A DNA stretch of 64,000 nt, from positions 62,001-126,000 of the forward strand of contig BSBK01008428.1 in assembly GCA_027943335.1 (NCBI GenBank), given 5' to 3'. Every line of letters begins with the position of its first letter. Within the stretch, counting starts at the first letter, position 1. This stretch comes from Chamaecyparis obtusa (Eukaryota; Streptophyta; Pinopsida; Cupressales; Cupressaceae). The notes under the pieces were generated by a model, which was given only the letters and a program-made list of their open reading frames with translations, was not told where the DNA came from and ran no database searches. Positions 22,843 to 33,761 of this stretch are shown piece after piece. A program made the translations under genes and the position numbers.

Positions 22843-24192
22843 GAACTCAACTACAATCAATGAGAAAACCCTAGAAACTCCTGACCAAGCATGAACGTCC
22901 TAAAAGCCATAAAGAAAAAAGGTCAAACATGAACATCCACAAAATGAATAATCAAATAATAATACCAATAAAAAAGGATCATAAACATTCCCAACTATTT
23001 GGGGTAAACTCGGGTTTTCCACCCTAACACTAACAACTATGTAGGTATCCCACAATTCCTAATTCAGATAATGGTAGAGGAAGAATTATGTAGGGGCCTT
23101 AGTACTATCTCTTGTAATAAAAAACCATAACGGATTTTTAGGGCATGCTTAGAATTTTGGAGATAGGTAAAGTTAATTTTTTATGCTTGCAAGATTGCAT
23201 CACAAAGAAAGTATATATGTGCATAGATATAAATAAAGAATTTAGTGCAGATAATGATAGGAATCAAGACATCATGTAGATACCACGAGGTGAGTGACTA
23301 TGACTTTGTCACTTGTCATGCAAACAGATCGTAGATATAAACAAACATGTATGTATCAAGTATATAAACATCATGAATCATGTACAAAATAAGGTTTAGA
23401 TCAATATCGATAACATAATCCATCGTGTGATCAAGATTAATCTTATAATCAAAATTAGTAGTCGAAAGAGATTTTAATATAATAACCATAAAATATGACC
23501 ATAACAAATCTTCGAGCTATATGAAAATTCCAATAAATACAATTAGTCCTCCCAATGGGTATGCTTGCCCATCACATGCATCATTAGCATATCCTCAAGA
23601 ATATAATTAACCCACTATATATGACCATAACTCTCTAAGTGATAAGATGTACTAAAGTTTAGTTGCACGAACCTAAGGCATGCTATAATGAGGTCCATAG
23701 AGAAGAAGTAAATGTTGGATCATGGTTTGAAATATTATTCGATGGAATGCAATGAAGTCTTACAATATCCTCTTAAAATAGCATAGCCATAGAAGCTACT
23801 AGATATAAGAAGATTGTATAGGAGATAAATGTGCTACCTTTGTTAGTCTTTCGACCATGGTAACATCATGCCTCTATGGAGTAACTAGTAATCCCATAAC
23901 AAAGTCCACTAAAGCTACTAAAGTTGAAGCTACTAAAGTTTTCTTATTAAATTTTTTAGCACAAGTAGTAGCCTTCATTGTTATGTATGTGGAGCCTAAT
24001 CAGACTTTTCATATGGCGGTATTGAGTTGCAAGTTTCAGATTATAATCGTTGGATAATAATAAAGATATTGGACTCATTCTTGGTGGACATAGCCCAGGG
24101 ATTGGGTGAACCACGTTAAATTCTATGTTATTGTGTTCTCTCTTGTTTGTTAATATTTTCATTTTATACTTATTATCCTAACATTCATTTGA
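22843..24192. other. AT-rich sequence without recognised genes
   Basis: This stretch is non-coding and is shared with 62713-64000. The short open frame at 23857-24057, also present at 63664, has no recognisable domain and no codon bias, and I treat it as chance. The D' copy lacks about 60 bp near 23420-23480. Confidence 0.5.
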
Positions 24193-24682
24193 GATAAAAT
24201 GCCCACCTTTACCCTTAAGTCACCCATGTGTCAAAAATTACATCAATAGAGATAGAATGTTCCATGAATGTTTTAAAGCATATTTAAGTTGTAATCATTT
24301 CAACTTTCAGTCACAAACTGCTATATCGACATAAGTACAAGAGAGTTATAACATTTGAGAAAATAGAGATAAGAAAAATGCAATAAAAGAAGATGTCAAC
24401 ATAACATAGAGTAGGCTGCCTTGATAGAGTTGGAAAAATATTCATCAGAGGAAAGAAGACTACCAGAGAAAGAATTTAAACCAAAACTAATAAATTAAGC
24501 TACACCAATGAGCATTATTGGTGAAAGGATATGTTCATTCCAACGATAAAGGATCTCCATAGAAAGAATTGTTGATCGATGTGTCGAAGGAATATATACC
24601 GATGAAAATGGAACAAAAGGAAAGAAAGGTTTCCACCATGAGTTATACCGATGAGTTTGATCCGAGAAATAGAAAAATAGAG
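24193..24682. repeat. ~490-bp direct repeat, copy 1
   Basis: This is directly repeated at 26033-26527 with few differences (for example GATAAAATGCCCACCTTTAC and GGAAAGAAAGGTTTCCACCA in both). No coding content was recognised. It abuts a broken-off copia LTR at 24683. Confidence 0.8.
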
Positions 24683-25751
24683 GATTAATGACAGGTGGAT
24701 CAATTATTAGGTTATCATTGATGTCAACTAATCAACTTAGTATTTTCAATATGTTACCATATATTGTGCAATTGAGTCACAAGTTAAGTATGTTTTTGAA
24801 GTTACTATTCTAATAAAAGAATATGTTATGTGTTAGTAAAGTAGTAAGTCATTTGTATAATTATTTCAAATTATTTGACATCACATTTCCTAAGGTATGC
24901 GTTTGAGGTGGATTCTTCAAGAAGTTTATTTGGGTCAAATAATTTTTTGAAGATGGTTCAATTTCCAATGTGAAATTCATATGGAAGTAGAAGCGATCAG
25001 AGAAAAATAGTTTATAAATTGTTAGATATGTTGTATCTTACCTAATATGATATGGATCATTCGTATCTTGCATCTAGGGTTTATTTTAAGCAAGTGGAAG
25101 AAAATCTATATATTGGAAAGTTGAAAAGTAAATTATTTGTTGATTGCGAATTACAAAAGGATTTGGTAACAAAGAAAGTGAAGGAATCAAGTGCGATCAA
25201 GCTAGGGAAGGTTATAGTGCATGGAGAAGAGTTTAATAACTTAATAGGATCTGATCATGCATAGGTAGTGTAATTCCACAAATTATTTTATCTATTTTTT
25301 TCTAACAATTGTAATAGTGAAATCTCTTAATGAAGTGGATCCTAAAAGTGTTTTTTTGTAAATCCTCTAACAAGGTGGGATTCATATTGAATGTTAAAAT
25401 TCCCCTAACAGGGCTTCTCCTAATAGGAAAAATATCTTGATATCTCTAATGGAAAATTTCTCAACCAAGTAGCACCTAACAATGCTTTTGTAAACTTTTA
25501 ACAAGGTAAGCTCCTCACAGGGTATATTCTAGAAGAATAAAAATTTAGTGGGTACCGCCTCCCACCATGGTTTTTCCCTTTTGGGTTTCTACAAGAAAAA
25601 TATGGTGTCTTCATTATGTGATTGATTATTTGTGGATGCATACTTTGAAAGTTTATATTTATATTAGTTTTTGTTGAATGTTTGGTGCATAAGGTTTAAG
25701 AGTTTGAAAGTAGTGAACTTTTTTTATTACCGATTCACCCCTCCCCTCTCA
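24683..25751 (+). mobile_element. Copia LTR, 5'-truncated, reaching its 3' end
   Basis: Its first 560 bp match 22305-22842. It then continues through GTGGGTACCGCCTCCCACCA (25550-25569) and ends CACCCCTCCCCTCTCA at 25751. This tail layout, a GC-rich block followed by a pyrimidine-rich end, is typical of plant copia LTRs. It lacks the first ~50 bp, including TG. Confidence 0.75.
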
Positions 25752-26032
25752 TTTATAATCAGACTTGTATAAACAATATTATCACCTTTACTTGATTACA
25801 ATAGATAATACATACAAAGGCCTTAATATCATGATAAGATAAGAATCATATACAATATAACACTATATTCCAAGAAGTCGTAATTATCATAATTGCAGCA
25901 ATAACCGTATAACTAAAAGAAGTCAACTACAATCAATGAGGAAACACTAGAAACTCCTGAGCAAGCATGAACCTCCTAAAAGCCATAAAGAAAAAGGTCA
26001 AACATGAACATCCACAAAATAGTAGCCTTGAT
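25752..26032. other. Short spacer with a copy of 22846-22940
   Basis: Bases 25915-26010 match 22846-22940 (ACTACAATCAATGAG, then CATGAACATCCACAAAAT). The rest is AT-rich and unrecognised. Confidence 0.6.
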
Positions 26033-26527
26033 TTGAGATAAAATGCCCACCTTTACCCTTAAGTCTCCCATGTGTCAAAAATTCCATCAATAGAGATAGA
26101 GTGTTCCATGAATGTTGTAAAGTATATTTAAGTGTTAATCATGTCATCTTTCAGTCACAAACTACTATATCGACATAAGTACAAGAGAGTTATACCATTT
26201 GAGAAAATAGAGATAAGAAAAACACAAAACAAGATGTCAAAATAACATAGAGTAGGCTACCTTGATAGAGTTGGAAAAATATTCATCAGAGGAAAGAAGA
26301 CTACCAGAGAAAGAATTTAAACCAAAACTAATAAATTAAGCTACACCAATGAGCATTATTGGTGAAAGGCTATGTTCATTCCAACGATAAAGGATCTCCA
26401 TAGAAAGAATTGTTGATCGATGTGTCGAAGGAATATATACCGATGAAAATGGAACAAAAGGAAAGAAAGGTTTCCACCATGAGTTATACCGATGAGTTTG
26501 ATCGGAGAAATAGAAAAATATAGGATT
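26033..26527. repeat. ~490-bp direct repeat, copy 2
   Basis: This is the partner of 24193-24682. Confidence 0.8.
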
Positions 26528-27429
26528 AATGAAAAATTAATTCTTTGCTATTGCACATTACGCCAATGATATTTTTTTAAAGAAACATACTACAAGTTGC
26601 ACGGATGAGAAAATTGATTAAATTGAAGGAGCTTGTACAAAGGGCATCAAACGAGGTTATCGCATTGATATAATACACAAAGGTGAGACACCATTGGTAA
26701 AAATTTTGACGATGAGTTATTTAGTGGAAGTAACTCTATCTAAAGAGAAAATAATCCTATGTTTGATAGAGTAAGTATTGTCTATAAGAAAAATCAAGAA
26801 AATATTATCTATTACACCAATGAATAAATTGAAGTAAGGAAAACACTTATCAGAGGAAGTTGTAGTAAAAATTCAATTTACCAAGCTTTCACTATCACAA
26901 TTAAAATTAAAATGCTTCAATGATGATGTAAGTTACCCTGATGATATTTTCATCAGAGTAACATGTCTTATGTTTCTCCAACAATCAAATGTAAAAGGGA
27001 TTCAAAACATGAGAGTAACTAACAAGGTTGGAATAAGTTTTTAAAGGGTTATCAATGAGTGACCTCTATTGATAGGAATTGTAAACAAATTGATTGGTAG
27101 AGGTTACGATGATATAATCAAAGTGAAATTTTATGTTCAAATGTTTATTGGGAGACATAACCAAGATGAGATAGGTGAAGTGAAAGATTGTACAATTGAT
27201 CAAAGGAGGTTATACCAATGCTACTAAGAGACATGAAACATATTAAAGAGACATGTGAAAGGACTCATCGATCAAACAAAAGAGCTTATAAAGAGCATGA
27301 GATAGAATTACATCAGTGTATCACATAACAAGAAATGATAATAACAGTTGTCGTGTAAAACATTTTAAATTTCAAATTATAATGATACTTGGAAATCTAT
27401 TTTGATTGTGCTCCTTCTATACACAAATA
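26528..27429. other. AT-rich sequence, nothing recognised
   Basis: No open frame of note, no terminal repeats and no retroelement motif were found on either strand. Confidence 0.5.
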
Positions 27430-28010
27430 AATAACTTACATTTCATAGACAAAATATACCACAACTACATTTACATTGTACTATCACTACATAAAAAATG
27501 TGCTAACTATTGTAGTGTTGTCATTGATGTCAAAGCTGGTAAGTTTTTCGTCATTGATGTTAAAGGGCCACTATACAAAATATATCACAATTGCTTTTAT
27601 TGCAATTAATGTCAAAGGGTGAATCATTCAACGAAAAAATAATATTTCATAGGTAACGTCTTCTTGTATTTTTTGGTGTGCCTACTTTTGCGTGATCTAT
27701 TTTTTGTTATCCTACTTTTTCATGGGTTGTTATTTGGATGCCCTATTTTTTCACAATTTTTCTTTTCAATGCCCTACTATTTTGTGGATTATTTTTTGGC
27801 TGACCTAAAAGAAGTATTTCAAATAAATAAAAATCATCGACAAACCTAATTAGGGTTATTTTTTAGGGTATTTCAGTATAGGACACTTGAAGTTCATTTA
27901 GTCATCAATGATACAACCATATTTATAAGAATATATCAGCTATACTAGAGATTGGATATATAAGAAAAGTCCTAAAGAAGATTTTGTTGATGTTGTGAGT
28001 AGATTATGAA
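27430..28010 (+). repeat. Decayed duplicate of the gene's promoter and leader
   Basis: This stretch matches 29255-29310 and 29740-30060 in the same order: GACAAAATATACCACAA, then CCCTATTTTT, then AAATAAATAAAAA, then GAAGATTTTGTTGATGTTG. The place of the TATA box at 29933 is degenerate here (GGTATTTCAGTATAGGACAC, about 27867-27886). It therefore looks like an old tandem copy of the promoter region that has lost its core element. Confidence 0.65.
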
Positions 28011-29050
28011 GAATAAATAATAAATAAATAGATGTTGTTAAGATAATTAAATAAATAATAAGTATTTATTTAATTATGAGAAATAAAAATGTTACTGAAT
28101 AAAAGATATATTTATTTATTTATTTAGTCAATGGTTAAAAAAACTAAAGAATTAGTTAAATAAATTGTTAAATAATTTTTTAACTAATAGAGGATTCATG
28201 GATATATAATTAAATAAATAGAAAAAATTATTCAATCAAGTAAGCACATTTTTAGGTGTTTGTAGTAATTAAGAAGGACATGAGAATATATAGGAATTCA
28301 ACACGGTCGGGAAGGTAACCATTATGAGCATTGATAAGGTTGATTAATATTGTCACTAATGAGAAAGATAGTGACATAATTTATTGTCTAATTTTGTATA
28401 GTTGTCCTCCATCATTATGATTGTGATACAACATAGTTATTTGTATACATAGGATGTTGACATCTCATTGCATACTATTCATATTTGTATTGAATTATCT
28501 AGCTAGGTAATTAGATGTGTAAGGAAACTAAGATAACAAAACAACTTTCTACGCTAGTCTTTGAGAGGAAGGTAAAGCAAAAAATGTAAATCTTTACGAA
28601 AATTAAGTAAACTAAATAATTTAAACAAAATTAAATACGATGAACAACGCAACACAATGATTTCTGAGGTAAAAATCTTTCAAAAAAAAAAAAACCCACT
28701 CTAAAAGTTGGCCAATAAATATTATTTTGAAATTAACAAAATTACAATATGCTTACAAAAAATATTCTGAAAAAAGTATGAACCAATAAAGGTAATTCAA
28801 TAGCTATAACAATCTTACACACAACCTTCACCCTATGCCCCTAATAAATAAGTGATACAATTTATGAAACTCTTAAATGGTATATTACAAAACCATGAGC
28901 TAAAAATCAGCCAAAAAGTGACACCCAACTAGTCACCAATCCAAGATGGCTTTGATGTGTCAAAATATACTTTGTAATGACACCTATATTTGACCATTGA
29001 ATTACCATAATACTTGAGAATCCATCCTATTGTACCCTCATATACACTAC
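28011..29050. other. AT-rich spacer
   Basis: It contains ATAAATAA-rich low-complexity sequence at 28010-28220. No gene or element was recognised. Confidence 0.5.
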
Positions 29051-29770
29051 TACATGGAAAGGCCTATATAGTGATCAAGATGCACTCTTAAATAAAAATA
29101 ATAATTAATTAAAAATAAAAAATAATTTTTTTAATAATTTTTCTAAATTAATTAATTATTCTAACCTTTCACAAATAAAAGCATTAAAAATTAAAAATAA
29201 AAATAGATAATTTTTTTTAATTTTTAATTAATTTAAAACTTCTATTTTCAAGACAAAATATACCACAAGTGCATTTAGATTGTGCAATTATTAGTAAAAA
29301 AATGTGCTAACTATTTTTTTATTAGATAAAAGGAAAGAAAAGTTACATAAACAAATATTTATCGCAGTATAATGGTGGCAAGTTACATAAACAAATAGTT
29401 ATAGTAGTAAAAAAGTTAATTATATGTTATATGTACTAGAAAAATATTTAAATTTCAATTTTTTTATTAATTTATTTGTAAATTTAAATTTATTTGACAA
29501 TCAATAATTATCTTAACAATGTAAAATGAAAGGCACTAGAATGACTAAATTATCATAAAAGAATCATATGGCAAACATGGTGACCATCAAATTCAAGGCT
29601 TCTATGGAAAAGACTATTCAGGGATCAAAATGCATTGTTAAATAAAATTTTAATTAATTAAAAATTAAAAACAATAGCATTTTTATTATTTAAAAATAAT
29701 CAATAATTTTAACCTTTCACAAAAAAAAGTGTTAATTTTAATATCAAAGGGTCAATGATTTAATGTAAAA
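29051..29770 (+). repeat. Diverged ~545-bp tandem duplication upstream of the gene
   Basis: Sequence from 29053 (TGGAAAGGCCTATATAGTGATCAAGATGCA) recurs in altered form from about 29600 (TGGAAAAGACTATTCAGGGATCAAAATGCA), and both are followed by AACCTTTCACAAA. Part of the larger duplicated upstream region lies within it. Confidence 0.6.
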
Positions 29771-29932
29771 ATAATATTTTATTTTAGACAATATCTTCAT
29801 GTGTTTTTTTGGTTGCTTTTTGGGCGCTTTATGTTTCAATAGGTTGTCTTTTGGACGCCCTATTTTTGCAGGTTGCTTTTGGGCTGACCTGAAAGAAACA
29901 TTTTAAATAAATAAAAAGAAGGTATATAAATA

Positions 29933-29942
29933 GAGGTCACTG
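29933..29942 (+). promoter_or_regulatory. TATA box of the 31105 gene
   Basis: The sequence TATATAAATA is followed by GAGGTCACTGGAAG. It is the best TATA match in the upstream region and is oriented towards the gene. A transcription start at about 29963-29975 would give a first exon ending at the 30125 splice donor. Confidence 0.5.
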
Positions 29943-30013
29943 GAAGTCCATTTGAACATCAATGAGAAGAGCAGATTTATGAGAGTAAATCAGCTACATT
30001 TGAGAACAGATAT

Positions 30014-30112
30014 ATGAGCTTAGTCTTGAAGAAGATTTTGTTGATGTTGCGAGTAAATTTTAAAGATCTAGGAAAGAGTTGTACACGAAATAAGCAGAGG
30101 GAGGGCTACTGA
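30014..30112 (+). other. Possible upstream open reading frame (32 codons)
   Basis: This frame in the predicted first exon runs from ATG at 30014 (MSLVLKKILLML at the start) to TGA at 30110-30112. It ends before the splice donor at 30125/30126. The duplicate region at 27960 lacks the ATG. It could reduce translation of the main frame, but there is no conservation evidence. Confidence 0.25.
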
Positions 30113-30138
30113 GAGAGGGCTATAGGTAAGAATTTTCA

Positions 30139-30742
30139 ACTAAACTTATTTTACTTTTATCATTCCATAGTCCTTCAAATTCAGATTTGATGTAAGTTCT
30201 TATGAATAGTTTTCAATAGAAACTTCTCTTATTTATTGATTTGTTACTTTTATCATTCTTTAGTACTTCAGATCCAGATTTGATTTAGGTTCTTCTCAAT
30301 AGTTTTCAATACAAACTTCTCCTAGTTTGTTAGTTGGGTGTTTGTAAGAAGGTTTAGTGCACCGAATAGGGGGAAATTTATTCTGTCCGTATCTTCCCAT
30401 TGGCCTAATTTCTGGCTTGTTTGCTTGCCTTGATTATTCGACTAAACTTATTTTACTTTTATCATTCCATAGTCCTTCAAATTCAGATTTGATGTAAGTT
30501 CTTATGAATAGTTTTCAATAGAAACTTCTCTTATTTATTGATTTGTTACTTTTATCATTCTTTAGTACTTCAGATCCAGATTTGATTTAGGTTCTTCTCA
30601 ATAGTTTTCAATACAAACTTCTCCTAGTTTGTTAGTTGGGTGTTTGTAAGAAGGTTTAGTGCACCGAATAGGGGGAAATTTATTCTGTCCGTATCTTCCC
30701 ATTGGCCTAATTTCTGGCTTGTTTGGTTGCCTTGATTATTCG
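30139..30742 (+). repeat. 302-bp tandem duplication with an internal 93-bp duplication
   Basis: Units 30139-30440 and 30441-30742 are almost identical, so this is a recent event. Within each unit a diverged 93-bp repeat starts at TTACTTTTATCATT (30151, 30244 and again +302), so four copies of that block lie in a row. It lies inside the predicted 5' UTR intron. Confidence 0.95.
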
Positions 30743-30868
30743 ACTGGTGTCGAGAGCTAATTACTCTGTAGTTTTGTGCATTAAAGAACAAAACCGCTTG
30801 ATTATTCATTCGACTGGTGTCGATAGCTAACTCTGTAGTTTTCTGCATTAAAATCGCTTACTTATTCC
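30731..30868 (+). repeat. 70-bp tandem duplication
   Basis: GACTGGTGTCGAGAGCTAA at 30742 recurs as GACTGGTGTCGATAGCTAA at 30812, both followed by CTCTGTAGTTTT and GCATTAAA. It directly follows the 302-bp repeat. Confidence 0.9.
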
Positions 30869-31104
30869 AGTGGTATCCAATTTCATAGCTTGTTGTCTGT
30901 GTCCATGTCCATATAATAATTTGAGAAGCATATAGGGCACAGTTTATTACTTTACAATGTTTAATCAAATCCTGCTATATTTTTTCCTTGCCAGTTTTCT
31001 GGTTTCGACCAGTTGAAGCAAGGTTTATTGAAAGTAATTCCCAAAATTTGTTTTGTTTGTCTGGAAGTCATTGTAGGAAGCAAATTGTTGAGATCAAGGT
31101 AGAA

Positions 31105-31779
31105 ATGGATTTTGAAGGCGGTGCTCGGGGATCCCAAATGCCACAGCCAGCGAATGAAGAAGCGGCGAAGAAGATCTCAACTGAAATGGCAGCCCAGTGC
31201 AGATCACATTTCTTTGGCGTGCGCCGGAAATACGAACACAAGGCCGGAAGATTCACAGATTTCTTTGCCGAAATGCGTAAGCCCGATGAAGTTAAGTCGG
31301 TTTCAGGCCGAAAGAAAAGTGGGAATATCAACATAAAGAGCTTCAAAACGGATGTTGAGGCCGCTGTTGCGTGCTCTGTGCTCATTCACATCCTCAAAAC
31401 TTGTGTTGACGCCACACGAAAGCCCGGTAAAGCGCCGTTCAGGCCCGGTAAAAACGAGTCGGATGGGGTGGTGCTCAAATGCCACACTGTGCTCGTACAA
31501 CGGCAGTTGGAGAAGGCCGATGCTCGGCTTCCCAATTGCACTCTTAATAGCGAGATTCGGAAGTTTTGCAACAGTTGTGCCGAAGATTTCCTTGAGATTG
31601 CGGAGGGTGTGAAGAGTGGTGAGCGTGAAATGCCGGAGGATGAGGGTCTGGCGGACGCTGTTAGGAGGTATATTTCTGAGGCAGTGCAGGGTTCTGAGAT
31701 GTACCCGCCTCACAGGATTCAAGCTCAGAAACAGAGGATGCCGTCTGTTCTGAAAAGGAAGTTTCATAAGCTAACCTAG
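31105..31779 (+). CDS. Candidate host gene, 224-residue protein of unknown function
   Basis: This is the only convincing host gene. It is an uninterrupted frame, clearly GC-richer than everything around it, with balanced codon use. I chose ATG 31105 (residues MDFEGGARGS) over the in-frame ATG at 30988 because a strong splice acceptor ends at 30994 and 31105 has G at -3 and +4. The protein is soluble, with no signal peptide or membrane segment. Residues 27-58 (SHFFGVRRKYEHKAGRFTDF and on to MRK) have the spacing of a Sin3-type paired amphipathic helix: VR.KY, then F.DFF..M. Residues 73-89 would be the second helix. This resemblance is weak and by eye. Residues 124-205 look helical and hold Cys126, 145, 155 and 158. 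The tail is basic (VLKRKFHK, 215-222), a possible nuclear signal. If PAH-like, a role in transcriptional co-repression would be the guess; otherwise the function is unknown. There are no introns in the CDS. Confidence 0.7.
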   Translation: MDFEGGARGSQMPQPANEEAAKKISTEMAAQCRSHFFGVRRKYEHKAGRFTDFFAEMRKPDEVKSVSGRKKSGNINIKSFKTDVEAAVACSVLIHILKTCVDATRKPGKAPFRPGKNESDGVVLKCHTVLVQRQLEKADARLPNCTLNSEIRKFCNSCAEDFLEIAEGVKSGEREMPEDEGLADAVRRYISEAVQGSEMYPPHRIQAQKQRMPSVLKRKFHKLT

Positions 31780-32380
31780 TCCTACTTCACCATGAACTGC
31801 AAATAACAGGACCATTTTACATATGCGGCAAATCTATGTGTACGGCACACAAACTAAGATTAGGTTTTTGCATGTGATCGTATTCCAAGATCAAACAAAA
31901 CTCATGCTTGTTGAATTTTGCTCTCTCTAATGATTATGATTATTTTCTCCTGCGTGTGGTTGATTATTAGTACAGCAATGATAATGCCTTGTGATGCCAT
32001 GTCTTTTCCTCTTTTTTCTGATACATTTCAGATCATTCTTGTTTTACAATACACAAATATGGCAATTCGACTGTGGTACATGGATTTTCCTATTGTTTTA
32101 CAATACACAAATATGACCTTTTCAGTCGAATGCATTCCTATATGAATTGAATGAAGCGACTCTGTTATCCTCATGCGACTAAGAGTAAGCGGCCAATAGC
32201 AATGAGAGACATAAAAGACCCTATAAAACTTGGCCAACCGAAACACGAAAGCAATCACAAATGTGAATTGTGAAAATCTCATATGAAATGTATTACATGT
32301 ACATCTGAAACATGTTCAAGTTACTGTTATAAGATTTCTTACATGTACGAGTTATTAAAAGACCCATCTTTTTTTACATA
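31780..32380 (+). other. 3' flank of the gene
   Basis: No clear AATAAA lies close to the stop. A direct repeat of GTTTTACAATACACAAATATG occurs at 32041 and 32095 (54 bp apart). No other gene was recognised. Confidence 0.45.
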
Positions 32381-32394
32381 TCGACAAATATCTT

Positions 32395-32880
32395 ATAATA
32401 TACTTACATTAAATCTGAACCTAAATACTTGTTCGGAAACAATAAATTGAAAAGAAAACAGTAATATTTAGCCTATGCGATATTTTAGATCATTCTGTGC
32501 AGAATACATACATCTTGTAAGGTTTTTTCCACCAGATGAAGCAATACAGCACAATTCCATTCAATCGATTTACCTATACCAACATCATTCCTTACAAATT
32601 TAATAATATATTTACATTGAGTTTAAACTTAAATATTTATTCGAAATAAATTAAAAAGAAAACAGTAAATTAAGAACTATAATCACAGTCAAATCAATTT
32701 TTTTCCCTTTGATTTTAAATAATATTTAGCCTATCCAATACATTTTCCATCATTCTATGCATGGAGAGTAAATAGATCTATTTGGGTGAAATTAAATCCC
32801 ATAAAATAAACTGCAACTTTGCAGCAGATGAAGCAATACAGCAATACAGGACAATCTTATTCAAGCCGATCACCTAATAA
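32395..32880. repeat. Diverged tandem duplication downstream of the gene
   Basis: Blocks starting near 32395 and 32603 share, in order, a CATTAAATCTGAACCTAAATA-like stretch, AAAAGAAAACAGTAA, ATATTTAGCCTAT, CATTCTNTGCA and CAGATGAAGCAATACAGCA, ending with a TTCAA.CGAT.ACCTA-like stretch. The divergence is considerable. It is non-coding. Confidence 0.7.
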
Positions 32881-33128
32881 TGAAAATATGAAACAAATTG
32901 ATATTGAATAACCATTGATTTGCAAAAGTCAAGGAGCCAGCTACGCTAACACAGAATGATGACTGTTAAGAATGCATAAAATAGAATTGCAAAGGAGAAT
33001 AATCTACAATATTGTGAACCACAGTGACAAAATGGAGAGAAAAATATTGAGTGAGATGTGAAGAGGGAAAGCAGCAACATTAGTATTTGTTTTGGCCCTG
33101 CAGTTTAAATGCAGTTTCATTTAAAGTA

Positions 33129-33185
33129 GCGTTTAGAAACAACCAACGCATTTAGAAACAGCCAATGCATTTAGAAACAGCATCT
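33129..33185 (+). repeat. 19-bp tandem repeat, three units
   Basis: Units start at 33129, 33148 and 33167 with GCRTTTAGAAACARCCAAY. The third unit is partly altered at its end. Confidence 0.9.
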
Positions 33186-33379
33186 TCAAATGAATTTTTG
33201 GGAAAGAGAAAGCTTTATATCCAATGAAAGCTGTTGACAGAGGTGGTAGAATTAGAAATTTCTACTGTTCGACAGAGAAGATCGACGGATAAGATTCATG
33301 TCATTATATAATTATTAATCAGGAATTTTATTTTTATTTTATTTTGAAGATAATAAGAAAATTTAGTTACTTTCTATTT

Positions 33380-33708
33380 TGAAGATATCAAAAAAAAGAT
33401 AGATAAAGATTGTTGATACTATTGTATAATTATATTTTTATGCTAAATGATAATTATATATTCTGTACATTTTAAATTATTAAATACAAGTAAAAAGTTA
33501 AAATATATTTGTTATTTATTTTGAAGATATCAATAAGGTTGGTGATACTATTATATAATTATCTCTTTAGGCTAAAGAATTATTATATATTCTATATATT
33601 TTCAATTATTAAATACAAGTGAAAAGTTAAAATATATTTGTTATTTATTTTGATTATATCAATAAGATTGGTAGATACTATTGTATAATTATCTCTTTAG
33701 GCTAAACA

Positions 33709-33761
<53 letters not shown>

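Larger units (their letters stand above)
30126..30994 (+). other. Predicted intron in the 5' UTR
   Basis: The donor reads CTATAG|GTAAGAA at 30125/30126. The acceptor is a pyrimidine-rich TTTTTTCCTTGCCAG ending at 30994. A second acceptor candidate (TTATTCCAG) ends near 30869. No ATG occurs between 30995 and the start at 31105, so the CDS start would be the first ATG of exon 2. The intron is swollen by the 302-bp and 70-bp tandem repeats. Confidence 0.45.

Noticed and set aside
23857..24057. Frame conserved between 23857 and 63664
   Set aside because: There is no start context, codon bias or domain, and both copies come from one duplication.
30988..31104. N-terminal extension of the gene to the ATG at 30988
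   Set aside because: A strong acceptor ends at 30994 inside this extension, and ATG 31105 has the better context. It remains possible if the transcript starts just upstream.
31303..31767. A 154-codon minus-strand frame and other frames overlapping the gene
   Set aside because: These are shadows of the GC-rich 31105-31779 CDS. The plus-strand frame has the splice and start context and a sensible amino-acid composition.
33129..33185. Possible CRISPR-like or satellite array
   Set aside because: Three 19-bp units with no spacers make an ordinary minisatellite.
33712..33755. (TA)n run as a replication origin or telomere-related signal
   Set aside because: It is explained as slippage expansion of the short TA stretch already present in every monomer.
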